DNA of 64,000 bases from Bacillus sp. (in: firmicutes) (GCA_012842745.1 DUSF01000039.1:1-64000), one strand, 5' to 3'. Positions 27,606 to 36,930 are shown, numbered from the stretch's first letter. Made by a program: numbers and translations. The notes: generated by a model from the sequence alone, not told the origin.

Positions 27606-29070
27606 AACAACGAAGAGAAAGATGCTGGACGAGCTTTTGGAAGAAGCGTTAGTACCAGAAGAAGAGCAGCCTTATGAAGTACCAGGGAATTGGGTGTGGG
27701 TTAGACTTAAAACAATTAATATGAGTAAAACTAGTAACATTAAACCTAAAGATTATTCAGATGAGATATTTGAATTGTATAGTGTTCCAAACTTTGCAAT
27801 TGATGAACCAGAATATCTTTCCGGAGAAGGAATTGGTTCAGATAAACAGTTAGTGAAAAAAGACAATATTTTATTATGTAAGATAAATCCGAGAATAAAT
27901 AGGGTTTGGATTGTTTCAGATAATAAAGGTCAATATCAACAATTAGCATCTACAGAGTGGATTGTTATTGAAAATAATCAAGTAGTTTATCCTAAATACC
28001 TATTAAACTTATTAAAAGCACCTTATTTCAGAAAAATGCTTACATCCAATGTGTCTGGCGTGGGTGGTTCACTTACAAGAGCGAGGCCGAAGGATGTCGA
28101 AACATATCCAATTGCATTTCCTCCATTAAAGGAACAAAAACGAATTGTTGAGAAAATTGAGCGACTTTTTTCAAAACTTGATGATAGTAAACAGTTAATT
28201 GAAGAAGTAAAAGCCTCCGTTGAACAACGCTGGGAAACTGTAGTTGAAATGGTTTTGCATGGGGATTTAACAAAGGAATGGCGTATTCAAAATTCGGAGA
28301 TTGAAAGCGCACATAAGTTGTTTGGAAAAATTCAAGCATACTACAAAAAAAAGACGGAAACAGAAGAACAAGAACCAATACCTTCCCTTTATCAACTACC
28401 TTCCAGTTGGAAATGGGTAAGGTTGAAAGATGTAATAGAAATCAATCCTCCCAAAAAACGCATGTCAGATGTTGCTGACGAACAACTATGTACATTTATA
28501 CCAATGCCAGCGGTCAGTGACAAAACTGGTGAAATTGCGGCTCCAGAAATAAGGGAGTTTGAACAAGTTAAGAAAGGTTATACATTTTTTATCGAAGGAG
28601 ATATTCTTTTTGCAAAGATCACCCCTTGTATGGAAAACGGAAAAACTGCCATTGCAGAAAACTTAATAAATGGATTTGGTTATGGCTCAACGGAATTCCA
28701 TGTTATTAGAACGAATCCTCATATCAATTCAAAATTGATTTATTACTTATTACGTTCAAAGAAATTTCGTTCATTAGCGAAATATGAAATGACAGGTGCA
28801 GTAGGTCAACAACGTGTTCCGAAAATATTTTTAGAGAACTATTTATTTCCCCTACCACCTAAAGAAGAACAGGATGTCATCGTTCAGTTACTAGATAAAT
28901 TACATGAGAAGGAAATGAAAATACAACAAATAGAAAGTTTAGAAGATAAAATAGAATTGATTCGCCAATCCATTCTAAACAAAGCCTTCCGCGGCGAGCT
29001 TGGAACAAATGACCAAACTGAAGAAAGCGCCATTGAGCTTTTGAAGGAAGTGCTGGAATCTAGAAGATAA
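27598..29070 (+). CDS. hsdS: Type I restriction-modification, S (specificity) subunit
   Basis: 490-aa subunit with two target-recognition domains, each opening with the usual YEVPGNWVWVRL / YQLPSSWKWVRL strand (about residues 25 and 262) and closing with PPLKEQKRIVEKIERLF / PPKEEQDVIVQLLDKL helices that form the conserved spacer coiled coils. The bipartite target sequence cannot be predicted by reading. Overlaps hsdM by 8 bases; intact length. Confidence 0.93.
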   Translation: MSKTTKRKMLDELLEEALVPEEEQPYEVPGNWVWVRLKTINMSKTSNIKPKDYSDEIFELYSVPNFAIDEPEYLSGEGIGSDKQLVKKDNILLCKINPRINRVWIVSDNKGQYQQLASTEWIVIENNQVVYPKYLLNLLKAPYFRKMLTSNVSGVGGSLTRARPKDVETYPIAFPPLKEQKRIVEKIERLFSKLDDSKQLIEEVKASVEQRWETVVEMVLHGDLTKEWRIQNSEIESAHKLFGKIQAYYKKKTETEEQEPIPSLYQLPSSWKWVRLKDVIEINPPKKRMSDVADEQLCTFIPMPAVSDKTGEIAAPEIREFEQVKKGYTFFIEGDILFAKITPCMENGKTAIAENLINGFGYGSTEFHVIRTNPHINSKLIYYLLRSKKFRSLAKYEMTGAVGQQRVPKIFLENYLFPLPPKEEQDVIVQLLDKLHEKEMKIQQIESLEDKIELIRQSILNKAFRGELGTNDQTEESAIELLKEVLESRR

Positions 29071-29146
29071 AGAATAATGGTAGCCTAATTTTTTTGCTAT
29101 ATTTTCAAAGGACCTTAGAAAATTAGAACCGTCTTCAAATCTGGTT

Positions 29147-29180
29147 AAGGCACCGTTTCAAAAAAAGAAACGGTGTCTTG
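29147..29180 (+). terminator. Terminator after the hsd operon
   Basis: GGCACCGTTTC and GAAACGGTGTC arms with an A7 loop. It separates hsdS from the SIR2 gene. Confidence 0.75.
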
Positions 29181-29209
29181 TAAAAAAATTTACTGGGGGA
29201 GGGATTATA

Positions 29210-30805
29210 ATGGCTATAGAAAACCTGATTAATGGAAACAAACTTCCTATTTTATTTGTAGGATCGGGCTTTAGTAGAAGATATATTGGTTCGCCTGATT
29301 GGGAGGGTTTGCTTAAAGAAGTTTATTACTTTATAGGAAAAACAGAACAAGAATATAAGGCATTAAAAGCTAGAGTCAAAAATGACTCAAATAATCGTTC
29401 CTTAACCGATGGGGAATTGAATGCAGTTATTGCATCTTTATCGGAGGAAATGTTTAATAATCATTATTATGAGAGTGAGTTAATGTCTAAATATCCAGAT
29501 TGGCTTGGTGATGATATTTCGCCTTTTAAAAGATGTATTGCGAACATAGTAAGTAAAACAAACTTAATTGAAGAAAAAAAAGAAGAAATTACAATGTTGA
29601 AAAAGCTGCGAGGGAAAGTGGCATCTGTTGTAACTACAAATTATGACACTTTATTAGAAGAGATTTTTGGATTTCATGAAAATAGTATTTTTATAGGCCA
29701 GTCACAAATGTTTAATCCACTTTCAGTTGAAATAGACGAACTTTATAAAATACATGGTTGTGTTACTAAGCCAGAATTAATAATAATAACAGAACATGAC
29801 TACCAGCAGTTTAAGGAACATGCAAAGCTGTTTAGTGCAAAGTTGCTTACTCTTATGAGTGAAAACCCCGTAGTTTTTATAGGATACAAAATAGGCGATC
29901 CAAATATTCAACAAACATTGATTGACTTGGTAAGTTGTTTAACTGCAGAACAAATGGAAAATTTACAAGAACATTTTTATATTGTTGAGTATCAACAAGG
30001 ACTAGAAACTTTAGAAGAAAGTAAATACTTTTTTAGCGCAAAATCATATGAAGGAAAAGAAATGGTATTTCCCATATCAGTTATTAGAACTGATAATTAT
30101 TTAGAGGTATATAGACAATTATCGATGTTAACACCTGCAATGAATATCAGCGCGGTTAAACAAGTAAAAAGAATAGTAAAGGATATAGTAATTGAATCAA
30201 CAGCCACAACTCCGATGGAAGAACCGATAATTACAGTTCTTTTGGAGGATATTCAGCAATTGGATAAAATGGGTAGAAGCCAGAAGTTTGCTATTGCTAT
30301 TGGAAACGTTAATAGCATAAAAGAATATGGTTACGGGTTAAAGCCGCATACAGAAATATTTGAAGATATTTTACTAGATAATAAGAGCATTGATCCAGAA
30401 AAGATATTGAGGGGGACTTACGAAAAGCATTATTTAAAAGTAAAACAAAATATTCCAATTTACAAATATGCCAAAGAAGTTAATGAGACAGTCTTAAACG
30501 AATGCCCAAAAGTTAAAGCATATATTTTAAATCATTCATCAATTGAAAGTTATTTGAATAGTGAGTTAATACGGTCTCTAAAAACTATTCCTATAGGGTG
30601 TGACCTAAAAAATATTCCAAGTGAATATAAAGGAACAATAAGAAGACGTTATTTATGGATTTTTAAAAATATAGAAAGGCTCAGTAAAGACGAGCTAAAG
30701 AATTTTTTATTAGGAGATTTACAACAATATCAGTCATTTGATGGTAATGCCAAGAGCTATTTTAATCGATTAATTTCAATTTATGATTATTTGGTTTATA
30801 AATAA
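29210..30805 (+). CDS. SIR2-domain defence-type protein
   Basis: 531-aa protein with an N-terminal SIR2-like NAD-binding/hydrolysing domain: GSGFS at 18-22, TTNYD at 142-146, catalytic-type His in KIHG at 180-183, and GYKIGD at 225-230. The C-terminal half (about 300-531) is helical and not recognised. Stand-alone SIR2 proteins of this type act in anti-phage abortive infection by depleting NAD+. Own ribosome site GGGGGAGG, own terminators on both sides, and location right after a type I RM operon support a defence role; activity is inferred. Confidence 0.8.
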   Translation: MAIENLINGNKLPILFVGSGFSRRYIGSPDWEGLLKEVYYFIGKTEQEYKALKARVKNDSNNRSLTDGELNAVIASLSEEMFNNHYYESELMSKYPDWLGDDISPFKRCIANIVSKTNLIEEKKEEITMLKKLRGKVASVVTTNYDTLLEEIFGFHENSIFIGQSQMFNPLSVEIDELYKIHGCVTKPELIIITEHDYQQFKEHAKLFSAKLLTLMSENPVVFIGYKIGDPNIQQTLIDLVSCLTAEQMENLQEHFYIVEYQQGLETLEESKYFFSAKSYEGKEMVFPISVIRTDNYLEVYRQLSMLTPAMNISAVKQVKRIVKDIVIESTATTPMEEPIITVLLEDIQQLDKMGRSQKFAIAIGNVNSIKEYGYGLKPHTEIFEDILLDNKSIDPEKILRGTYEKHYLKVKQNIPIYKYAKEVNETVLNECPKVKAYILNHSSIESYLNSELIRSLKTIPIGCDLKNIPSEYKGTIRRRYLWIFKNIERLSKDELKNFLLGDLQQYQSFDGNAKSYFNRLISIYDYLVYK

Positions 30806-30806
30806 A

Positions 30807-30858
30807 ATAACCTAAAGAAGTGTTCCCATCATTGCGATGTGAATTTCTTTAGGTTATC
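30807..30858 (+). terminator. Terminator after the SIR2 gene
   Basis: ATAACCTAAAGAA and TTCTTTAGGTTAT form a perfect 13-bp stem around a 26-base loop, followed by a T-rich tail. Confidence 0.8.
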
Positions 30859-31003
30859 CTCTTCAATTTTATTGTATTCATAGTATACTTAATTTTATTC
30901 CTAATGTCAATGGATAATAATGTAATTATGATTATAAAGTGGCAGGAGGTTATAGTTACACAGAAAAACAGGGAATTTAAGGGCAAAACAAGGAGGAATC
31001 ATC

Positions 31004-31720
31004 GTGTTTATTGGCTAAAGTTTAACCAATATCCGTATTCTGCATGATTTGAGTGGAAATCAGTTGGCGGAAGAGGTTGGTGTAACGGAGCAGGCTATTT
31101 GGCAATATGAAAATGGATATATGTCTCCCAAACTTGAAGTGGTAAATAAGTTAAAGACAATTTTTAAAGTAAAATCTTCCTATTTTTATCATGAAGACCT
31201 ATTAGCTGGGACAGACATGGCTAATATCCATGTTCAAAATATTGCTTATCGCTCTGAAACAATTAATTCATTAACGAAATCTCAAAGTGAATCGATGCAT
31301 ATAAGATTTCTTGATGCATTTTTTAAAAAAATTGAAAAGAAAATAAGCTACCAAAAAACACACTTCTGAAATTAAGAAACGAATCCATTTAGTTTATGAA
31401 AAACCATCCTGAATTGGATAGGGACAACCAGATACAGTATATAGCTAACTTAGCACGAAATAATATTGGGTTAGAAGCGAATTCTAATAGGAATTTACCG
31501 TTCTTTTTAGAGCGGGCGGGAGCTTTTATATTTGAAAAAGAAATTGGCGAAACGATCGATGCTTATAGTTTATGGACTACGGATAATAGACCTTACATTA
31601 TTTTAGGGTCTATAAAAAAATCGGATGTTAGAAGGAACTTTGATGTAGCCCATGAATTAGGCCATCTACTGTTGCATTATAAAGTAGAATTCACGATGCA
31701 AGATAAAAATACACGGTTGA
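31004..31720 (+). pseudogene. XRE-HTH/ImmA-IrrE metallopeptidase gene, decayed
   Basis: GTG 31004 behind AGGAGG starts a frame that hits TAA at codon 5, yet continues in the same frame as an XRE helix-turn-helix (SLTNIRILHDLSGNQLAEEV, TEQAIWQYENGYMSPKLEVV). A second break at 31369 is followed by the ImmA/IrrE domain (31396 on) with zinc motif VAHELGHLLLHY, which ends prematurely about 31715 where a dispersed GGACA...TGTCCC repeat begins. Intact relatives are single XRE-ImmA proteins of about 370 aa that cleave or control mobile-element repressors. Confidence 0.78.
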
Positions 31721-31777
31721 TAATCGGACACGCGCTGGTTTGTGTCCCATTTATTCGTAGGTTGCTTTTCTCCTGCA

Positions 31778-31812
31778 AAAAGCCGAAGACTATTATCTTC
31801 GGCTTTTTAATA
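31778..31812. terminator. Bidirectional terminator
   Basis: AAAAAGCCGAAGA and TCTTCGGCTTTTT arms around CTATTA. It separates the ImmA relic from the convergent MFS gene. Confidence 0.8.
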
Positions 31813-31832
31813 TAATTATTGAAAAGCATAAG

Positions 31833-33023
31833 TTACATCTGTAATACTCTTTCTTGTTCGATATGAGCTTTTTTTACATTTAATTTCCACTTGCCAATCA
31901 GCATGACTATTAATGCCAAAAGAACAATTATACCAGCAAAAAGAAGTGCAGCTTTATAGCTGTTGTACACAGAAACTAGTTTTCCAGCGATAATCGGTCC
32001 GATAATTTGTCCAAAAGCATAAAATGTTGTAAGAATTGATACAATAGCTCCGCTTTGTGTTGGATATTGCTGACGAGCATAGGATGTTGTTAATGTGACA
32101 ATCCCGACAAATGTTAAGCCAAATAAAAACGAAGACAGAAGCACACTTCCGACTGTTTGTGAGAATACTGGCAGCAATATACCGAAAACTTGGAGAACAT
32201 AAGCGATAACCAATATTTTGATAGCAGAAAACTTCTCCATTAACATCGTCCATATAGGTGCAGAAGGTACAGCAGCAATACCAACCATGACCCAACTGTA
32301 AGCTGAATAAGGTGCAAGTGCGGGGATATTATGAATAATATCCACTAAAAACGTGCCCGTAATAATATAACCAAGTCCTTCGAATCCATATGATGCAATA
32401 AGCCATGGCATAAATCCACGTGCGATTTGTGTATCAGTCGATTTTGTAGGTTTCTTGTGGTCTTGTATGTGTAATTTTCTCCATAAGTAAAATGTAATGA
32501 GGAAAAATAGCACAGATAGGATACCTAAACCAATCCAAGCACCCTCCCATGCAAATCGTCTTTCGAAATAAGGCACGAAAAGCCCTGAAATCGCAATTCC
32601 AAGTCCTATGCCACTAAACACATACCCTGACCATTTTGTTAAAAAATGCTTCGCTAAATAATCCATAATAATACTAGACGTTAACACGAAAATTAATCCA
32701 CCTGTAATACCTGCGATTAGCCGAAATACAATCCAAACCATGTAGGAATCAATAATGCCCATCAATATAATAGACAAAACATTAAGGATCACGCTAAACA
32801 ATAACACAGACTTTCTCTGCCGATAAATAAATCCTGCCCACAAGGCTCCGATAAAATAGCCAATATAATTGCTAGAGGCTAAATACCCTGCTGCTTCAAA
32901 AGAAAAGCCTACATCTTGCCGCATATATGGAAGAATTGGTGTGAACGCAAAACGGCTAATACCCATTGCAATGACAAGCAGTAAAATTCCGCCAAATAAA
33001 ACCCCGACTTGTTGACGTTTCAT
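31833..33023 (-). CDS. MFS transporter, YbfB/YjiJ-type
   Basis: 396-aa major facilitator with 12 hydrophobic segments. The N-terminal GISRFAFTPILPYMRQDVGF and AAGYLASSNYIGYFIGALWAG patterns are characteristic of the YbfB/YjiJ group. Substrate unknown. It is divergently transcribed from a LysR regulator 132 bp away, which probably controls it. Confidence 0.83.
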   Translation of the reverse strand: MKRQQVGVLFGGILLLVIAMGISRFAFTPILPYMRQDVGFSFEAAGYLASSNYIGYFIGALWAGFIYRQRKSVLLFSVILNVLSIILMGIIDSYMVWIVFRLIAGITGGLIFVLTSSIIMDYLAKHFLTKWSGYVFSGIGLGIAISGLFVPYFERRFAWEGAWIGLGILSVLFFLITFYLWRKLHIQDHKKPTKSTDTQIARGFMPWLIASYGFEGLGYIITGTFLVDIIHNIPALAPYSAYSWVMVGIAAVPSAPIWTMLMEKFSAIKILVIAYVLQVFGILLPVFSQTVGSVLLSSFLFGLTFVGIVTLTTSYARQQYPTQSGAIVSILTTFYAFGQIIGPIIAGKLVSVYNSYKAALLFAGIIVLLALIVMLIGKWKLNVKKAHIEQERVLQM

Positions 33024-33155
33024 CTTTTTTCTCCTTTAAATAGTAAGCTTTTTGTTTAATAGTAAGTTAATTTATAGGATAATAGATGTTAAGGTATAAA
33101 TCTAATATATAGATTATATAAATTTATAAATATTTTTTATATAAAGGAAGATACG

Positions 33156-34040
33156 ATGAATTTACATGCGCTTCGTTTATTTACAAAAGTAGCTGAATTA
33201 AAAAGTGTATCGAAAGCGGCTGGGCAACTGATGATTAGTCAACCTGCTGTCACAATGCAAATACGTAATTTAGAACAAGAGTTAGGCTTGAAGCTTATTG
33301 AAGCAGAAGGGCGCGGGATTAGTCTTACAAGTAATGGTGAATTTTTGTTTAAAGAGGCACAACGTCTGTTTAATTTGGAAATGAATATTGAACAAAAAGT
33401 TAAGGAATTAAAATCTTTAGGAATTGAGGAGCTTCATATAGCAGCAACCCATGTGCCAGCACATTATTTATTGCCAAAATGGATTGCGAAATATAAACAA
33501 ATGTATCCTGATATAAATATTGAAGTAAATACAAATAACTCCAAACAAGTTCTTGAAGATTTGTTACAGTACAAAATCAATGTGGGCTTTGTTGTGCAGG
33601 AAGACGGGTATCATGAGGATGTTGATTACACGCTTCTACGTAATTTAGAGTACTATTTTATTGTTCCGTATGATGATGAACTTGCGGGGGAGGAAGTAGG
33701 GTTAAACGATCTCATGAAGAAACCTTTTATTTTAAGAGAGGATGGAAGTTCGACAAAAGAATTGCTAGTAGCCCTTTGTAAAATTCATAAATCCCCGCCT
33801 CCTAAAATGGGGCTTCAATTAAGTGGTATTAACGAGTCGATTCAAGCTATTGCGGCAGGGTATGGAGCAATGTTAGCCCCTTCTATTGCAGTTCAAGAAC
33901 AAATCAATAGAAAACAGATTGCGCAAGTTCATGTGAAAAATATAGACATAGAGCGCCCGATTTACTTGTGTATGAGAAAAAACGAAGTGAATTTATCGGC
34001 TTATGTTCAAGCGTTTATAGATATCATTAGTGCTGAATAA
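33156..34040 (+). CDS. LysR-family transcriptional regulator
   Basis: 294-aa regulator with an N-terminal HTH (LHALRLFTKVAELKSVSKAA, SQPAVTMQIRNLEQELGLKL) and a type 2 periplasmic-binding effector domain (about 90-290). AAGGAAG precedes the ATG. The divergent layout with the MFS gene is the classical LysR arrangement; the AT-rich intergenic region has inverted T-N11-A-like sequences but no site stands out. Confidence 0.88.
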   Translation: MNLHALRLFTKVAELKSVSKAAGQLMISQPAVTMQIRNLEQELGLKLIEAEGRGISLTSNGEFLFKEAQRLFNLEMNIEQKVKELKSLGIEELHIAATHVPAHYLLPKWIAKYKQMYPDINIEVNTNNSKQVLEDLLQYKINVGFVVQEDGYHEDVDYTLLRNLEYYFIVPYDDELAGEEVGLNDLMKKPFILREDGSSTKELLVALCKIHKSPPPKMGLQLSGINESIQAIAAGYGAMLAPSIAVQEQINRKQIAQVHVKNIDIERPIYLCMRKNEVNLSAYVQAFIDIISAE

Positions 34041-34110
34041 TGGGGTGCGGGGGCAGGTTTCGTGTCCCATTTAACATAAAAAGCCTAACCATACAATGGT
34101 TGTAGGGGTA

Positions 34111-34230
34111 GGTGGTATTTTAATAAAGATTTTCTTAGAACAGAAAGATAATCAATGGACGGTTGTTAAAACTGACGAATACACTTTACCCGAATATAAA
34201 GAATGGGTGAAGGAAAAGGCGAAACGATAG
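34111..34230 (+). pseudogene. C-terminal remnant of an unidentified gene
   Basis: The frame ILIKIFLEQKDNQWTVVKTD, then EYTLPEYKEWVKEKAKR and a stop, looks like a real protein tail with basic end, but no start or upstream homologous coding is visible; it begins just after a dispersed GGGCAGG..TGTCCC repeat. Family not recognised. Confidence 0.4.
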
Positions 34231-34265
34231 TTTTTTGTTTAGCTTACAGCGCTACAAAAGGGGGT

Positions 34266-34787
34266 ATGAATTTGAGGTCAAAGTTGCAGAAAAGACTTTT
34301 ATATTTATATACAGGGGAGTCAACGGCATTATGTGGTTTTATAATTGTAAGTTATTTACTGAATAAGGCGTATCCTCAATTACAACTGTATTCGCTTTAT
34401 TCATTTTGGTTCTCTTTTTTCTTTTTGGAATTTCTGTTAGCGCAAGGAAGTATGTACTGGTATTCAAAATGGAAACGATTAAAAACAGAAAATACATCGG
34501 TAACTCCGATTCGAATTGTTCGACAATTAAAGAAAATAAAAAGATGGAATATTGGGCTTATTATCGCCTTGCCCCTTGCTTTTAGTATTGACTTCTTTAT
34601 ATGGTTTCCGCAATTTCCTATAGGTGGCTTATCCATTGCAGGATGTATCTATTTTTTTGCAATCCTTGAGTATATCAATTATTTTCACATTCAACTTTCA
34701 TATGATAATTATTCTGATATTAAATATCTTTTAAAGTCAAAAAAATTGAAGCAGGCGTGTTTAAGCAAGGATTTTGAAAGACTGTAA
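34266..34787 (+). CDS. Hypothetical membrane protein
   Basis: 173-aa protein with four predicted helices (about residues 12-32, 42-66, 96-116 and 121-143) and a basic C terminus. The ATG at 34266 follows AAGGGGG; the longer frame from 34203 overlaps the preceding remnant and has no ribosome site. No family recognised. Confidence 0.6.
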   Translation: MNLRSKLQKRLLYLYTGESTALCGFIIVSYLLNKAYPQLQLYSLYSFWFSFFFLEFLLAQGSMYWYSKWKRLKTENTSVTPIRIVRQLKKIKRWNIGLIIALPLAFSIDFFIWFPQFPIGGLSIAGCIYFFAILEYINYFHIQLSYDNYSDIKYLLKSKKLKQACLSKDFERL

Positions 34788-34796
34788 AGATTGAGT

Positions 34797-34866
34797 AAGA
34801 ATCGGGGAACTTACTTTGATATGGTTTTCTGATTCTTTTTGTTTTAAATAAATGTTTGATTTTAAA
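34797..34866 (+). repeat. Terminator-like dispersed repeat, copy 1
   Basis: Starts AAGAATCGGGGAACTTACTT and contains GATTCTTTTTGTTTTAA; AAGAATC pairs with GATTCTT ahead of a T run, so it acts as the terminator of the membrane-protein gene. About 70 bases, including the loop and downstream AT-rich tail, recur at 40137. Confidence 0.6.
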
Positions 34867-34940
34867 AACAAGCTTTATATATATTCGTTCAGGGAGTGCC
34901 ATGCCCTTATCGAATTGACACATCACTATTGTTGTTATAT

Positions 34941-34961
34941 AATGAATGACAGTCATTCATT
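34941..34961 (+). promoter_or_regulatory. TetR operator (perfect palindrome)
   Basis: AATGAATGAC-A-GTCATTCATT is a perfect 10+1+10 palindrome ending 22 bases before the TetR start, overlapping the TATATAAT -10 region just upstream. Typical QacR/TetR-type operator; autorepression is inferred. Confidence 0.8.
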
Positions 34962-34983
34962 ATTAAGAGAGAGGAATTAAGAT

Positions 34984-35568
34984 ATGTCCAGCGGTTCTGA
35001 TGGAAAATATGAAAAAATTTTAAAAGCATCGATTGATGTTATTTCTGAAAAAGGTCTTGATAAGACTTCCATTTCAGATATTGTAAAAAAGGCTGGAGTT
35101 GCACAAGGAACTTTTTATTTATATTTCTCTTCAAAAAAGGCATTAATACTAGCTATTGCAGATAACTTACTTACCCTTACATTAGAAGCAATTAAGGAAA
35201 AGGTTCAAGGGAAAGGAGATTTTTGGGATATACTAGAGATTACAATTGATGAAACCTTTCATTTAACAGAAAATCACAAAGATGTGATTGTCCTTTGTTA
35301 TTCTGGGCTTGCTATAGATCATTCAATGGATAAATGGGAATCAATATATCAGCCTTATTATTATTGGCTTGAGGAAATCATAACAAAGGCCATTCATAAC
35401 AACGAGATCATTAGTGGTATTAATGTGAAATGGACTGCTAGAACGATTATAAATCTTGTTGAAAATGCAGCCGAACGATTTTATATAAGCAAGGATCAAG
35501 ATGAGAGCCTAGAAGTAATGAAAGCTGAGCTATTTAACTTCTTAAAAAGGGCGTTATATAGAACATAG
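34984..35568 (+). CDS. TetR-family regulator of the SMR pair
   Basis: 194-aa repressor with the standard N-terminal HTH (IVKKAGVAQGTFYLYFSSKK, residues about 33-52) and a helical ligand domain. A perfect palindrome lies in its promoter and a related one before the downstream SMR genes, so it likely represses both itself and the efflux pair until a cationic drug binds. Confidence 0.87.
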   Translation: MSSGSDGKYEKILKASIDVISEKGLDKTSISDIVKKAGVAQGTFYLYFSSKKALILAIADNLLTLTLEAIKEKVQGKGDFWDILEITIDETFHLTENHKDVIVLCYSGLAIDHSMDKWESIYQPYYYWLEEIITKAIHNNEIISGINVKWTARTIINLVENAAERFYISKDQDESLEVMKAELFNFLKRALYRT

Positions 35569-35577
35569 AAGAGTAAG

Positions 35578-35603
35578 TATTGGATGCAATCCAATATTTT
35601 TTG
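35578..35603 (+). terminator. Terminator after tetR
   Basis: ATTGGAT-GC-ATCCAAT hairpin followed by ATTTTTT, 10 bases after the tetR stop codon. The SMR genes therefore probably have their own promoter. Confidence 0.65.
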
Positions 35604-35610
35604 CAGCTTT

Positions 35611-35632
35611 TAATGACTGACGTTCATTCAGT
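35611..35632 (+). promoter_or_regulatory. Second, degenerate TetR operator
   Basis: TAATGACTGACGTTCATTCA retains the half-site GTCATTCATT-like arm (GTTCATTCA) and AATGAC of the palindrome at 34941, 17 bases before the SMR start codon. Best read as the operator of the efflux genes. Confidence 0.55.
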
Positions 35633-35648
35633 GAAGGGGATGTGTAAA

Positions 35649-35984
35649 ATGGTTTGGGGCGTATTATTAGTCGCAGGAATTTTGGAAGTTGTCTGGGCTT
35701 CTTTTCTTAAATATGCAGATTCCCTTTTAGATTGGATTCTTATCCTTTTTTTAATTTTAATAAGTTTTCTTTTACTCCTTCAATCTTATAAAAAGATTCC
35801 AGCTGCAGTAGCCTATACTGTTTTTGTGGGTATTGGGACTGCTGGGACTTATTTTGTGGGTTTTTTTTTAGGTGAATCTTTTTCATTTAGGCAAATATTA
35901 TTCCTATTGCTTTTATTAGCTGGAATTACAGGGATGACGATATTTACTAAAGAAGAAACCGAGGAAACGAGAGGGGATTATTAA
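35649..35984 (+). CDS. Small multidrug resistance protein, first of pair (YkkC-like)
   Basis: 111-aa four-helix SMR subunit with the essential membrane Glu in AGILEVVWASFLKYAD (about residue 13) and the YTVFVGIGTAG signature. The C-terminal FTKEETEETRG resembles YkkC. ATG 35649 follows GAAGGGGATG; the longer frame from 35580 begins inside the terminator and is rejected. Its stop overlaps the start of the second subunit (TAATG), as in heterodimeric SMR pumps. Confidence 0.85.
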   Translation: MVWGVLLVAGILEVVWASFLKYADSLLDWILILFLILISFLLLLQSYKKIPAAVAYTVFVGIGTAGTYFVGFFLGESFSFRQILFLLLLLAGITGMTIFTKEETEETRGDY

Positions 35985-36301
35985 TGGCTTGGGGCTTATT
36001 AGTACTAGCAGGTATTGAAGAAGTCACTGCTACAATTGCAATGAAATATATGAACGATACGAGAAAAAAGTGGCCAATTTTCGTAATGATAATAGGTTTT
36101 GTACTTTCATTTTACTGTCTATCGAAAGCTATGAAGGTAATCCCTGCTGGGGTTGCTTACGGAGTATGGGCAGGAATAGGCAGTGTAGGAGTGGCTTTAG
36201 CAGGTATTTTATGGTTTAAAGAACGCTTGAATGTTTTTCAATCTATATCACTAGGTATGATTATATTAGGAGTCATTGGTTTAAGGATAACATCGTTGTA
36301 A
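35984..36301 (+). CDS. Small multidrug resistance protein, second of pair (YkkD-like)
   Basis: 105-aa SMR subunit: AGIEEVTATIAMKYM carries the coupling Glu, GVAYGVWAGIGSVGVALAG is the SMR signature helix. Coupled to the first subunit by one-base overlap, so the two likely form a heterodimeric proton/drug antiporter under the TetR regulator. Confidence 0.85.
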   Translation: MAWGLLVLAGIEEVTATIAMKYMNDTRKKWPIFVMIIGFVLSFYCLSKAMKVIPAGVAYGVWAGIGSVGVALAGILWFKERLNVFQSISLGMIILGVIGLRITSL

Positions 36302-36340
36302 AAAGTCTGTATCTACTTTCTTGACATAGTATCAGTTTGT

Positions 36341-36586
36341 TCAATAAAAATATGGAATTTCATCCTGATTACTGTCAAAGCATTTTAGATTTTTCTTATT
36401 TCGTTCAAAACGAGCTTTGATATATTCTTGTTCAATTGGAGAGAAAACTTTCTCCCAAGGGAAGTCAAGCGCCAATTTTACATATGGGAGGTGGCGCAAA
36501 GAGGAAAAGTCTTCTTGCATAAATGAAAATGAGGGTTGAAGGTAGATTACATTAGAATAAGATTCTGGGCTAATAGAGGTAGCCAT
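36341..36586 (-). CDS. Small hypothetical protein
   Basis: 81 aa from ATG 36586, which has AAAGGAG 8 bases upstream on the minus strand. The sequence (SSLRHLPYVKLALDFPWEKV, SPIEQEYIKARFERNKKNLK) is charged, helical and soluble. The opening resembles the start of some transposases, but no catalytic part follows, so it may be either a small real gene or a truncated transposase N terminus. Confidence 0.4.
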   Translation of the reverse strand: MATSISPESYSNVIYLQPSFSFMQEDFSSLRHLPYVKLALDFPWEKVFSPIEQEYIKARFERNKKNLKCFDSNQDEIPYFY

Positions 36587-36619
36587 AATGGACTCCTTTC
36601 GTAGTAGTGGTTTAGTCAC

Positions 36620-36930
36620 TTCTATTTTACCAAAGGATACTCATTATGGCTTTTCTTTTTGCCCTGACGAGCAATGTTTCTGTCCCCCATAAAAACCCAG
36701 TAAAAATTTAGGGTACTTACATTGAGAAATGGCTGATTTTAGTCATATTTTGCCTAATACGGCGTTTGACAAATCAATTTGGACTCGTTCCAAGTAGCTG
36801 TGGGAACACATTTGTAGTTAAATATTAAATTAAGTTAGTATTATCAAGGGTCTAGGAATTTTGTCCGTTGGCTCAAATATTAAAGAAGTAATTGAATGTG
36901 TAAGTACGTTACCATTTTACAAATAAAAAA
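36620..36930. other. Intergenic stretch without a gene
   Basis: No convincing ORF. TTTCTGTCCCCCAT at about 36677-36690 resembles one half of the GGGACA...TGTCCC dispersed repeat. GTAAGTACGTTACC at 36901-36914 resembles GTAAGTATGTTACC inside the repressor gene at 37190; both may be chance or repressor-related. Confidence 0.4.
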
